This document shows positions 54,388 to 62,771 of a stretch of DNA of 64,000 nucleotides, one piece after another (the first letter of the stretch is position 1; every line of letters begins with the position of its first letter). The notes beneath the pieces are model-generated. The model did not search any database, was not told where the DNA came from, and saw only the letters and a program-made list of their open reading frames with translations. A program made the translations under genes and the position numbers. The stretch is taken from contig NZ_JAUDRZ010000026.1 in the NCBI RefSeq assembly GCF_030380735.1, forward strand, positions 621,370 to 685,369. The letters run 5' to 3'. This DNA comes from Rhizobium sp. S152 (GTDB lineage: Bacteria; Pseudomonadota; Alphaproteobacteria; Rhizobiales; Rhizobiaceae).

Positions 54388-55185
54388 ATGCGCCGGCTTC
54401 TGTTTTGCGTTCTGCCGTTGGTCGCCATGCTGGCTGGTTGCACCTCTTCCGGGTACGACCTCCTCGAGACCGCGTCCGTAAAACCCAAGACCCGTTTCCA
54501 GGATACCGATCCGCAGGACTTCGGCGCGAAGCACCCGGCGCAGAACGCCGTGCACGGCATCGACATCTCCAAATGGCAGGGTGATATCGACTGGCAGACG
54601 GTCAAGAGCTCCGGCGTCGCCTTCGCCTTCATCAAGGCGACCGAGGGCAAGGACCGCGTCGATCCGCGCTTCAACGAATACTGGCAGCGCGCCCGCGCCG
54701 TCGGCATTCCGCATGCCCCGTACCATTTCTATTATTTCTGCTCGACGCCGGACGAACAGGCCGATTGGTTCATCAGCAACGTGCCGAAGGAATCCATGCG
54801 CCTGCCGCCGGTGCTCGACGTCGAATGGAATTCCGAATCGAAGACCTGCCGCCTGCGTCCGGATCCGGCCACCGTGCGCGCCCAGCTGCAGCGCTTCATG
54901 GACCGCCTCGAAGCCTATTACGGCAAGCGCCCGATCATTTATACCTCGGTCGATTTCCACCGCGACAACCTGGTGGGTTACTTCCAGGATTATCACTTCT
55001 GGGTCCGCTCGGTCGCCAAGCATCCCGAAGTCACCTATGCCGATCGCCGCTGGGCCTTCTGGCAGTACACCTCGACGGGCGTCATTCCCGGCATCAAGGG
55101 GCCGACTGACATCAATGTGTTCGCTGGTTCGGCAAAGAACTGGAACAACTGGGTCGCCTCTGTTTCCAAGGACACGAATTCTTAG
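54388..55185 (+). CDS. GH25 muramidase lipoprotein
   Basis: A 265-residue predicted lipoprotein (lipobox M-L-A-G-C, C18) with a GH25 lysozyme domain. Catalytic residues are D59 (VHGIDISKWQGDIDW) and the D144-x-E146 pair (VLDVEWNSES). FAFIKATEGKDRVDPRF and APYHFYYF are typical. GH25 enzymes cleave the MurNAc-GlcNAc bond; they are common in phages and rarer as host lipoproteins, and this one has its own lipobox and no phage neighbours. The frame is open upstream, but the ATG at 54388 begins the signal peptide. Confidence 0.92.
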   Translation: MRRLLFCVLPLVAMLAGCTSSGYDLLETASVKPKTRFQDTDPQDFGAKHPAQNAVHGIDISKWQGDIDWQTVKSSGVAFAFIKATEGKDRVDPRFNEYWQRARAVGIPHAPYHFYYFCSTPDEQADWFISNVPKESMRLPPVLDVEWNSESKTCRLRPDPATVRAQLQRFMDRLEAYYGKRPIIYTSVDFHRDNLVGYFQDYHFWVRSVAKHPEVTYADRRWAFWQYTSTGVIPGIKGPTDINVFAGSAKNWNNWVASVSKDTNS

Positions 55186-55267
55186 TAACGTCTCGTCATC
55201 GCTCTTGCTTCCGTCACATTCATCTGTGAAAGCGACGGCTTATTCATTGATCACGAGGAAGAAGATC

Positions 55268-56515
55268 ATGCACCGCTCGCTCGCAAGCCGCTCTGCACTT
55301 GCACTCCTGTTTGCCGCCGCCTTGGCCGGCGGTGCGACGGCCCAGACACAGAGCCCGGCACCGGCAGCGCCGGCGGCAACCGCCCCGGCAGCCGCTGCTC
55401 CCGCATGCGACGGCGACCTCGGCGAATTCCTGGCCGGCGTGAAGGCCGAGGCCATCGCGGCCGGCGCCTCCGCGGAAGCAGCCGACAAAGCGCTCGCAGG
55501 CGCCGAAATCGACCCGAAAGTGCTGAGCCGCGACCGCGCGCAGGGCGTCTTCAAGCAGACCTTCCTCGAATTCTCGCAACGCACCGTCAGCCAGGCCCGT
55601 CTCGATATCGGCCGTCAGAAGATGAAGCAGTATGCCGATGTCTTTTCCCGCGCAGAGCAGGAATTCGGCGTGCCCTCGGGCGTCATCACCGCCTTCTGGG
55701 CCATGGAGACTGATTTCGGCGCCGTGCAGGGTGATTTCAACACCCGCAACGCCCTCGTCACGCTCGCCCACGACTGCCGCCGTCCCGAGCTCTTCCGGCC
55801 GCAGCTGATCGCTCTTATCGAGATGGTCCAGCATGGCGACCTCGACCCGGCGACCAACACCGGCGCCTGGGCCGGCGAAATCGGCCAGGTACAGATGCTG
55901 CCGCGCGATATCGTCGCCTACGGCATGGATGGCGATGGCGATGGCCATGTGCGTCTCAAGCAGAGCGGCCCGGACGCCATCCTGACGGCCGCCAAGTTCA
56001 TCCAGCACCTCGGCTTCCAGAAGGGCCAGCCCTGGCTGCAGGAAGTCACCATCCCGCAGGATCTGCCCTTCGAGAAGTCGGGCCTCGGCGGCACGATGAC
56101 CGCAGGCGAATGGTTCGCGCTCGGCGTCAAGCCGCGCAACGGCGACACCAGCTTCGGCACGCTGCGCGGCGATCTCGTCCTGCCGCAGGGCCGCCTCGGA
56201 CCAGCCTTCATCGCCTACCCGAACTTCGGCATCTACCTCGAGTGGAACAAGTCCTTCATCTACACGACCTCGGCCGCCTATTTCGCGACCCGCCTCTCCG
56301 GCTCGGAGCCCTACCTGAAGGGCACGCCTGAGCAGGGCCTGACCAATGACCAGATGAAGGAACTGCAGACCAAGCTCGACACGATGGGCCACGACGTCGG
56401 CGCCATCGATGGCATCCTCGGCTCCGGCACCCGCGTCGCCATCCAGAAGCAGCAGCAGCGCCTCGGCATGCCGGCCGACGGCTGGGCGACACCGAAGCTC
56501 CTCGGCGCTCTCTGA
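55268..56515 (+). CDS. MltB-type lytic murein transglycosylase
   Basis: A 415-residue exported protein. Signal peptide to about residue 25 (G-G-A-T-A-Q), an Ala/Pro-rich linker, the SLT_2 (MltB) catalytic domain (about 47-335) with E147 in TAFWAMETDFG and GAWAGEIGQVQMLPRDIVAYG, and a C-terminal PG_binding_1 domain (about 350-415). AGGAAGAAG precedes the ATG. It follows the GH25 gene by 82 bases on the same strand. Confidence 0.93.
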   Translation: MHRSLASRSALALLFAAALAGGATAQTQSPAPAAPAATAPAAAAPACDGDLGEFLAGVKAEAIAAGASAEAADKALAGAEIDPKVLSRDRAQGVFKQTFLEFSQRTVSQARLDIGRQKMKQYADVFSRAEQEFGVPSGVITAFWAMETDFGAVQGDFNTRNALVTLAHDCRRPELFRPQLIALIEMVQHGDLDPATNTGAWAGEIGQVQMLPRDIVAYGMDGDGDGHVRLKQSGPDAILTAAKFIQHLGFQKGQPWLQEVTIPQDLPFEKSGLGGTMTAGEWFALGVKPRNGDTSFGTLRGDLVLPQGRLGPAFIAYPNFGIYLEWNKSFIYTTSAAYFATRLSGSEPYLKGTPEQGLTNDQMKELQTKLDTMGHDVGAIDGILGSGTRVAIQKQQQRLGMPADGWATPKLLGAL

Positions 56516-56538
56516 GCCATTCGACGGCGAATCATCCA

Positions 56539-56566
56539 AGCCGGGCCATCGCGCCCGGCTTTTCCT
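56539..56566 (+). terminator. Terminator of the MltB gene
   Basis: AGCCGGGC and GCCCGGCT form an 8-bp stem around a 6-base loop, followed by TTTCCTT. It lies 23 bases after the stop. Confidence 0.88.
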
Positions 56567-56821
56567 TGGATTTTCCTTGCGGTTCAGGCGATTGCGGCGG
56601 ACCGAGGCGCCGCCGCGGGCCTTAACATACGGATCGCCCACTTTAACCGCGCGTTAAAAAGTGTGAATAAGATTCAGGCCACTCTTCGCCTTAGTTTTCA
56701 GCGATTTACGCTGCCAAAGCCCGTCTTCATGTGACATTTCCGCCGCAGCGCAGCAAAAAATACGCTTTCCAACCGACGCATTTCCGACATAGTATCGCCT
56801 TGTTAACGCAAGGAGACAGAC

Positions 56822-56899
56822 ATGGGACTAACGCAATCCTTGAATGTCCTGTTGGTCAGTGCGGCATTTGCGTTCGTTTTGACAATGCTCTTCATCTGA
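56822..56899 (+). CDS. 25-residue hydrophobic peptide (small membrane protein)
   Basis: A tiny ORF with an excellent ribosome binding site (AAGGAGA, 6 bases before the ATG). It encodes M-G-L-T-Q-S-L-N and then a single hydrophobic helix (VLLVSAAFAFVLTMLFI) to the stop. A strong terminator follows at 56961. The layout (own ribosome site, own terminator, 320 bases from the MltB gene) is that of a genuine small membrane protein gene. No function known to me. Confidence 0.55.
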   Translation: MGLTQSLNVLLVSAAFAFVLTMLFI

Positions 56900-56960
56900 G
56901 CAGTGGGGGTCTTTCAAGACCGGCCAGAGGTCCTGAGTAACGAACGAAGCGGGTGAATTG

Positions 56961-56996
56961 AAAAAGCGCATCTCTGGAGGAGAGATGCGCTTTCTC
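56961..56996. terminator. Strong bidirectional terminator
   Basis: AAAGCGCATCTCT (56963-56975) and AGAGATGCGCTTT (56981-56993) form a perfect 13-bp stem with loop GGAGG. On the minus strand it is followed by TTTTTC, so it also ends metF. It closes the small plus-strand ORF at 56822. Confidence 0.93.
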
Positions 56997-57028
56997 TTTA
57001 TCAGCCGATAAAAACTTTCAGCAAATGA

Positions 57029-57928
57029 TCAGGCTGCCGCACCCCTGCCCTTCGCGCCCTCGCGCTTGAAACCGAGATTGCTGAGCACCGCCGAAACGAG
57101 CGGCGCGCGGTTCATCGTGTAGAGATGGAAATCGCTGATGCCGCGGCGCGCGAGATCCTCGATCTGCTCGGCAGCGACATCGGCCGCTACCTTCGCCCGC
57201 TCTTCCGGCTTGTCCTCGTAACCGGCGAAGCGCTCGTCGAGGAAGGTCGGTATCACGGTGCCGCAGGCGCCGGCGAAGCGCTTCAGCTGGGTCAGGTTCA
57301 GGATCGGCATGATGCCGGGCACGACGGGAATGCGCACGCCCGCCGCACGCACCTTCTCCAGGTAGCGCTCGAAATTGTCGTTGTCGAAGAAGAACTGCGT
57401 CAGCGCCCGATGGGCGCCGTTGTCGGCCTTGCGCTTCAACATCTCGATATCGGCAGCCGTGTCGCGGCTCTCCGGATGCTTCTCGGGATAGGCGGAAACC
57501 GAGATCTCGAAGCCGCCGATCTCGCGCAGGCCGGCGACCAGTTCGGCAGCGTTGGCATATCCACCCGGATGCGGCGTGTAGGGCGCACCGACACCGGCAG
57601 GCGTATCGCCGCGCAGCGCCACGAAGTGCTTCACGCCGGCGTTGCGGAAACTCTCGATGACCCCATGCGTCTCTTCCTTCGTCGCGCCGACGCAAGTCAG
57701 GTGCGAGGCGGTGGCAAGCGGCGTGTCGGACAGGAAGCGCGAGACGGTGGCGAGTGTCGGTGCCTTGGTGGTACCGCCGGCGCCATAGGTGACCGAGACG
57801 AAATCGGGGTTCCAGTCCTGCAGCTCGCTGACCGTGTTCCAGAGCTGGCCTTCCATATCCGGCGACTTCGGCGGAAAGAACTCGAAGGATATGCCGATCT
57901 TGCGGCGCGCGTCACTGTCCAGCGTCAT
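57029..57928 (-). CDS. metF: 5,10-methylenetetrahydrofolate reductase MetF
   Basis: The 299-residue TIM-barrel flavoprotein reduces methylene-THF to methyl-THF for methionine synthesis. ISFEFFPPKSPDMEGQL with the catalytic glutamate, VSVTYGAGGTT, HLTCVGATKEE, FVALRGDTPAG and TQFFFDNDNFERY are all present. The ATG at 57928 has GGGAG 8 bases upstream. It follows the ArsR-methyltransferase gene after 1 base, so both share the promoter with the palindrome at 58957. Confidence 0.96.
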   Translation of the reverse strand: MTLDSDARRKIGISFEFFPPKSPDMEGQLWNTVSELQDWNPDFVSVTYGAGGTTKAPTLATVSRFLSDTPLATASHLTCVGATKEETHGVIESFRNAGVKHFVALRGDTPAGVGAPYTPHPGGYANAAELVAGLREIGGFEISVSAYPEKHPESRDTAADIEMLKRKADNGAHRALTQFFFDNDNFERYLEKVRAAGVRIPVVPGIMPILNLTQLKRFAGACGTVIPTFLDERFAGYEDKPEERAKVAADVAAEQIEDLARRGISDFHLYTMNRAPLVSAVLSNLGFKREGAKGRGAAA

Positions 57929-57929
57929 G

Positions 57930-58949
57930 TCATTCACTCCCGGCATAGGTAGGTAGGGCGCTCTCGGCGGAGGCCACAAGTGTCTTGGGGTCACGCGCGA
58001 GCCAGACGGTGACCGTAAGCCCCTGCCCGCCCTGATGCCCCGGATGAAGGTCGACGACCTGCTCGACGTCCAGCCCCGCCTTGCGCAGCCAGTCGGACAT
58101 CGACTGGTGCGAGAAGCCGAGACGGACATGGGCATGCTCGTCGCGAAGATACTCAAGCGCGTGCGGCGCCAGATCGATGACCACGAGCCGCCCGCCAGGC
58201 CGCAGCATCCGCGCCGCTTCGCCGATCGCGATCTCGGGCTGGTCGAAGAAGTGCAGCACCTGGTGGATGGTGACGACATCGAAATCCTGCGCCTCGAACG
58301 GCAGGTTCAGGATATCGGCATGGCGCACGGAGGCCTTGGTGATCCCCGACTTGTCGAGATTGGCGCGCGCCACGCTCAGCATGTCGCGGCTGGCATCGAC
58401 ACCGATCGCGCGGCGATAGAGGCCCGAAAGAAGCTGCAGGATGCGCCCCGTGCCGGTTCCGAGATCGAGCAGGGAATCGATGGGCTGGCTACCGAGCAGG
58501 CGGATCACAGCCGCATCGACTTCCTCGTCGGCCGCATGCAGGCGACGAAGCTCGTCCCACTCGGCGGCGTTGCGGCTGAAATAGTCCTGCGCCCGCTCGG
58601 AGCGCTGGCGCTTGACCGCCGCAAGACGCTCGCCGTCACGCAGGATGACGGGATCGTTCTCGGAGGCATGCCGCAAGAGGTTGCGGACGAAGGCGACCGC
58701 CTTGCCGTCCTGCCGCAGCCGGAAATAGGCCCAGGCGCCCTCCTGATAGCGATCGATCAGATCCGCCTCGCCTAGCAGCTTGAGATGCCGCGAGATGCGC
58801 GGTTGGGATTGGCCTAGAATTTCGGTAAGATCGGTCACCGTCAGGTCGCCGGCCGACAGCAGCGCCAGAAGACGCAGGCGCGTCGGCTCACCGGCCGCCC
58901 GCAGCACGTCCACCAACGCATCCAGTCCAAGTCTGACAGGCTCCACCAT
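57930..58949 (-). CDS. ArsR-type HTH fused to SAM-dependent methyltransferase
   Basis: The 339-residue protein joins an ArsR winged helix (about 10-90, EPTRLRLLALLSAGDLTVTD and QSQPRISRHLKLL) to a class I methyltransferase domain (SAM loop LLDLGTGTGRILQLL near residue 162, GVDASRDMLSVARANL). The ArsR cysteine metal site is absent. As it precedes metF with one base between them, it probably senses SAM or SAH and controls methionine-cycle genes; SAH-responsive ArsR regulators (SahR) of such genes are known in Proteobacteria. Start at ATG 58949; the frame is open to a TTG at 58964. Confidence 0.88.
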   Translation of the reverse strand: MVEPVRLGLDALVDVLRAAGEPTRLRLLALLSAGDLTVTDLTEILGQSQPRISRHLKLLGEADLIDRYQEGAWAYFRLRQDGKAVAFVRNLLRHASENDPVILRDGERLAAVKRQRSERAQDYFSRNAAEWDELRRLHAADEEVDAAVIRLLGSQPIDSLLDLGTGTGRILQLLSGLYRRAIGVDASRDMLSVARANLDKSGITKASVRHADILNLPFEAQDFDVVTIHQVLHFFDQPEIAIGEAARMLRPGGRLVVIDLAPHALEYLRDEHAHVRLGFSHQSMSDWLRKAGLDVEQVVDLHPGHQGGQGLTVTVWLARDPKTLVASAESALPTYAGSE

Positions 58950-58956
58950 AAACCAC

Positions 58957-58996
58957 CCAATCAAGATATAAAGATATGTTTATGTGATTTGATTGG
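58957..58996. promoter_or_regulatory. Operator-like nested palindromes before the regulator-metF operon
   Basis: ATATAAAGATATGTTTATGT (58966-58985) is symmetric at 16 of 20 positions. It is flanked by CCAATCAA (58957-58964) and TTGATTGG (58989-58996), a perfect 8-bp dyad centred at nearly the same place. It lies 8-47 bases before the ATG at 58949, a good place for autoregulation by the ArsR-type protein. Confidence 0.6.
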
Positions 58997-59063
58997 CGGT
59001 TACAAGCGGCAATTCAATCGCTTCGCGAAATTCCTTGGCTGAATAGCGACACGCCTAGCCCAC

Positions 59064-59094
59064 AAAAAAAGAGCCCCGGACATGCCCGAGGCTC
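59064..59094 (-). terminator. Terminator of ettA
   Basis: On the minus strand GAGCCTCGG pairs with CCGGGGCTC (one G-U pair) and is followed by TTTTTTT. It lies 24 bases after the ettA stop. Confidence 0.92.
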
Positions 59095-59118
59095 CCATTT
59101 CAGTTGGCGGAAAGCCGA

Positions 59119-60768
59119 TCAGCGCGTCAGGCGCTTGTAGGCCTGGCTGCCGGGGTTGAGCGCATCCGGACCCAGACGGCGAACCTTGTCTTCCTCGTAG
59201 TCCTCGAAGTTGCCTTCGAACCATTCGACATGGCCATCGCCTTCGAAGGCGAGGATGTGTGTCGCCAGGCGGTCGAGGAACATGCGATCGTGGCTGATAA
59301 TGATGGCGCAGCCAGCGAAGGCTTCGAGCGCGCTTTCCAGCGCACCGAGCGTTTCCGTATCGAGGTCGTTGGTCGGTTCGTCGAGCAGCAGGACGTTGCC
59401 GCCGGCCTTCAGCATCTTGGCGAGGTGAACGCGGTTGCGCTGACCACCTGACAGGTTGCCGACCTTCTGCTGCTGATCGCCGCCCTTAAAGTTGAAGGCG
59501 CCGCAATAGGCTCTGGAGTTCATGTCGAACTTGCCGAGCTTGATGACTTCGGCGCCGCCCGAGATTTCTTCCCAGACGGTCTTGTTGCCGTCGAGCGCAT
59601 CGCGGCTCTGGTCGACATAGCCGAGATGGACGGTTTCGCCGATGCGGATCGAACCCGCATCCGGCTTTTCCTGGCCGGTGATCATCTTGAACAGCGTCGA
59701 CTTGCCGGCGCCGTTCGGGCCGATGATGCCGACGATGCCGCCCGGCGGCAGCTTGATCGTCAGGTCGTTGATCAGCGTGCGGCCTTCGAAGCCCTTGTTG
59801 ATGCCCTCGAGCTCGATGACCACCTGGCCGAGACGCTCGGAGACAGGGATGATGATCTGCGCGTCGCCAGGCCGGATGTTCTCGGCCGCATCGACCAGCT
59901 GTTCGTAGGCCTTGATACGGGCCTTGGACTTTGCCTGGCGGGCCTTCGGGCTGGAGGCGATCCATTCCTGTTCACGCGACAGCGCCTTCTGGCGGCCGGC
60001 TTCTTCGCGGCTTTCCTGCTGCATGCGCTTGGCCTTCGCCTGCAGGTAGGCGGAGTAGTTGCCTTCGTAAGGAATGCCACGGCCGCGGTCGAGCTCGAGA
60101 ATCCAGCCGGTGACGTTGTCGAGGAAGTAACGATCGTGGGTGATCATCATCACGGCACCAGGATAATCGCGCAGGTGCTTTTCAAGCCAGGCGATCGTCT
60201 CGGCGTCGAGGTGGTTGGTCGGCTCGTCGAGCAAAAGCAGGTCCGGCTGCGACAGAAGCAGACGGCAGAGCGCGATACGGCGACGCTCACCACCCGAGAG
60301 AAGCGTAACGTCGGCATCCTTCGGCGGGCAGCGCAACGCTTCCATTGCCATCTCGACCTGCTGTTCGAGGTCCCAGAGGTTCTGGCTGTCGATGATGTCC
60401 TGGAGCTTCGCGCCTTCGTCGGCGGTCTCGTCGGAATAGTTCATCATCAGTTCGTTGTAGCGGTCGAGCACGGCCTGCTTGTCGGCCACGCCTTCCATGA
60501 CGTTCTCGAAGGCATTCTTGGCCGGATCGAGATGCGGTTCCTGCTCGAGATAGCCGACGGTGGCGCCCTCTGCGAGCCAGGCTTCGCCGGTGAATTCCTT
60601 GTCCTGGCCGGCGATGATGCGCAGCACGGTCGACTTACCGGCGCCGTTCGGGCCGAGGATACCGATCTTGGCATCCGGGTAGAACGACAGGTTGACGTTT
60701 TCGAGGATCTTCTTGGCGCCGTAGGACTTGTTCAGTCCCGACATGTGGTAGATGAACTGACGTGCCAT
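59119..60768 (-). CDS. ettA: Energy-dependent translational throttle protein EttA (ABC-F)
   Basis: A 549-residue soluble protein with two ABC ATPase domains and no membrane part. It binds the ribosomal E site and gates the first elongation cycle according to ATP/ADP ratio. Walker A GPNGAGKST occurs twice, signatures are LSGGERRRIALC and LSGGQRNRVHLA, and the arm and linker lie between (AYLQAKAKRMQQE near 260). Length and the tail D-A-L-N-P-G-S-Q match EttA. The ATG at 60768 is the start of homology (M-A-R-Q-F-I-Y). Confidence 0.95.
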   Translation of the reverse strand: MARQFIYHMSGLNKSYGAKKILENVNLSFYPDAKIGILGPNGAGKSTVLRIIAGQDKEFTGEAWLAEGATVGYLEQEPHLDPAKNAFENVMEGVADKQAVLDRYNELMMNYSDETADEGAKLQDIIDSQNLWDLEQQVEMAMEALRCPPKDADVTLLSGGERRRIALCRLLLSQPDLLLLDEPTNHLDAETIAWLEKHLRDYPGAVMMITHDRYFLDNVTGWILELDRGRGIPYEGNYSAYLQAKAKRMQQESREEAGRQKALSREQEWIASSPKARQAKSKARIKAYEQLVDAAENIRPGDAQIIIPVSERLGQVVIELEGINKGFEGRTLINDLTIKLPPGGIVGIIGPNGAGKSTLFKMITGQEKPDAGSIRIGETVHLGYVDQSRDALDGNKTVWEEISGGAEVIKLGKFDMNSRAYCGAFNFKGGDQQQKVGNLSGGQRNRVHLAKMLKAGGNVLLLDEPTNDLDTETLGALESALEAFAGCAIIISHDRMFLDRLATHILAFEGDGHVEWFEGNFEDYEEDKVRRLGPDALNPGSQAYKRLTR

Positions 60769-60902
60769 CGGTAATTCTGCTCCGGGGGAAATTGGTTTGC
60801 CGCTATGTAGGCGAATTGGCGCCCGGGGGCAACGCGCCAGCGGCAAAATCCACCCGCTTTGTCGCCGATCACCCGGCCTTTGAGGCTGAAAATCGCCTTG
60901 CT

Positions 60903-62702
60903 CTACTGCAATGCCGCATGATCGATCCGGAAAAGCTTGAAATCGCTGGGCGCAGCCGATGCCACCGGCTCAAGCCCCGGCCACCCGCCGCCGTGCATCA
61001 GCGCCGCATAAAGCGGCGCCTGCGCGCCATCGATCTCGTAGGGAAAGGCACAGACGGCAAGGTAGTCGAAAGGCGCGAGCGCCTGACGGCGAAGCACTGC
61101 ATCGGAGGTCAGGAACGTCTCATACATCCGCCTCATGCCGGGAGACGCCCGGTGGAACGGTATGGCGCCCACGGAGAAGCCCGGTGGCGCGGCGAAGGCG
61201 ACCTGCAGCGCAAGCCCCTGCGGCAAGGCGATGCGGCCGGCCGGAACGCTCGCGAGCGCCGAGAAATCCTGTCCTTTGCAGTCCAGGCCCGCCATGTAGT
61301 CGATAGCATCGAACGGCTTGTGCACGGGCGGAAACCAGAACCGTCCGAGGACGAAGAGCGCGATCAGCCCTAGCGCGGCAAGACCACAGATGCGACCGTA
61401 AACCGCCCGCGATCCGGTATACATCGCGACCACCGCAGGCAGGAAGATCGGCAGGAACACCATGGGAAAACGGATGTTGCGGGTCACGAGCAGCGTCAGC
61501 ACCAGCGCGCCCGCCGCCATCAGATAAGCGATCGCCGGCCCGTATTGCCCCTTGCGCAGGCAGGCGATCGGAAACGGCAGCGCCAGAATCGCAAAGCTTG
61601 TCGTCAGGCCGAGAAGCACGAGCAGATTGTACCGTCCCCCCTCATAGAAATAGAGGATGCTCTTCTCCTGCCAGATCCGATCGAACCACAGCGCCCGCGA
61701 CAGCGGATCGATGATGCCGTAAGGGCCGGCGAGACAAGATGGAAAGATCAAGGCCGCAGCCCCAAGCAGGAGAGCGCCGGGCACAGCCAGCGACAGCAGC
61801 TTGACGACGGGATGCGCGCCCCGCCCCTGCAGCGCCGCACAGGTGCCGAGCATCAGCGAGAACCCGCAGAGCAACACGATATAGGGAGCCGAAAACGCGT
61901 CGCACTGGGTCGAGAATGCACCGATAGGGCCGAGGAAAGCCACCGCCGATACGATGCTGACAACAATCATCGACACCGATGCCGGTACGATCACCCTTCG
62001 GACATCGCCGACGCCGGCGATATGGCAGGCCACGAGCCCGGCATAGACGATGGTGACGAAGGGCAGGCATTCGAGACCGATGACGGTGGAGATCGCAGCG
62101 CCGGCGCCGACCATCAGCCCGCCGAGACGATCCCACCGCACGAGCCCGCCGAAAATCATCATCAAGGCGATGATCTGGACATTGTGGTGATCGATGCGGC
62201 CGGGTGAAAACTCCAGCACGCCGATGCTCATCAGCATCGTCATCAGTGCCAGGGACAACGAAAATGCGGTTCCCGACATCGCAAGCCCGCTCATCAGCCG
62301 GCGAACGGCGGCCGCGGCGAGCAGGCTGAAAATAGCCAGCATGATCGGCGGCCAGATGTGAAACGCCAACGACAGCGCCTGCTCGGTCGGCAGCCACGGC
62401 TGCGAAAGCCACGCGATGACAACATAGGGGAGATCGACCAGCCGCGACCACGGCGAGACGTAGGCCTCGGGCATGGAGACGAACGGCAGCGACAGGTCGA
62501 ACCAATGACCCTGCGCCGACATCAGGCTGCGGATCTGCAACTCCCGCAACCGGTCGTCGACATCGCCGACGAAAGGCACACCATCGGCCACATCCAGCAA
62601 CACCATCGCGAGCGCCGTGCCGTAGATGAAGAGAAACATCCGCCACAGGGGCGTTTCGCGAACGGCGGAACCGCTATCGGACAGGGATATAGTCGACACC
62701 AT
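60903..62702 (-). CDS. Polytopic membrane protein, putative STT3-like (GT-C) glycosyltransferase
   Basis: A 599-residue protein with about 11-13 hydrophobic helices. After the first helix comes a loop with an acidic D-V-D-D motif (FVGDVDDRLRELQIRSL), then LPFVSMPEAYVSPWSRLVDL. A second motif GRIDHHNVQ (around 168-176) resembles the D-H-H motif of STT3/PglB/AglB oligosaccharyltransferases, and the first loop fits their D-x-D loop. The C-terminal 120 residues are soluble and probably periplasmic. On these grounds it is likely a GT-C enzyme using a lipid-linked sugar, but the family is not certain. It lies 134 bases after ettA's start and has no glycan genes next to it. Confidence 0.6.
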   Translation of the reverse strand: MVSTISLSDSGSAVRETPLWRMFLFIYGTALAMVLLDVADGVPFVGDVDDRLRELQIRSLMSAQGHWFDLSLPFVSMPEAYVSPWSRLVDLPYVVIAWLSQPWLPTEQALSLAFHIWPPIMLAIFSLLAAAAVRRLMSGLAMSGTAFSLSLALMTMLMSIGVLEFSPGRIDHHNVQIIALMMIFGGLVRWDRLGGLMVGAGAAISTVIGLECLPFVTIVYAGLVACHIAGVGDVRRVIVPASVSMIVVSIVSAVAFLGPIGAFSTQCDAFSAPYIVLLCGFSLMLGTCAALQGRGAHPVVKLLSLAVPGALLLGAAALIFPSCLAGPYGIIDPLSRALWFDRIWQEKSILYFYEGGRYNLLVLLGLTTSFAILALPFPIACLRKGQYGPAIAYLMAAGALVLTLLVTRNIRFPMVFLPIFLPAVVAMYTGSRAVYGRICGLAALGLIALFVLGRFWFPPVHKPFDAIDYMAGLDCKGQDFSALASVPAGRIALPQGLALQVAFAAPPGFSVGAIPFHRASPGMRRMYETFLTSDAVLRRQALAPFDYLAVCAFPYEIDGAQAPLYAALMHGGGWPGLEPVASAAPSDFKLFRIDHAALQ

Positions 62703-62771
62703 CGTCACTCGCGCTGTTGGTCACCGCCAGCCGGGACGATAGATGTCAAAAATTGAAATTATCCTACGACC

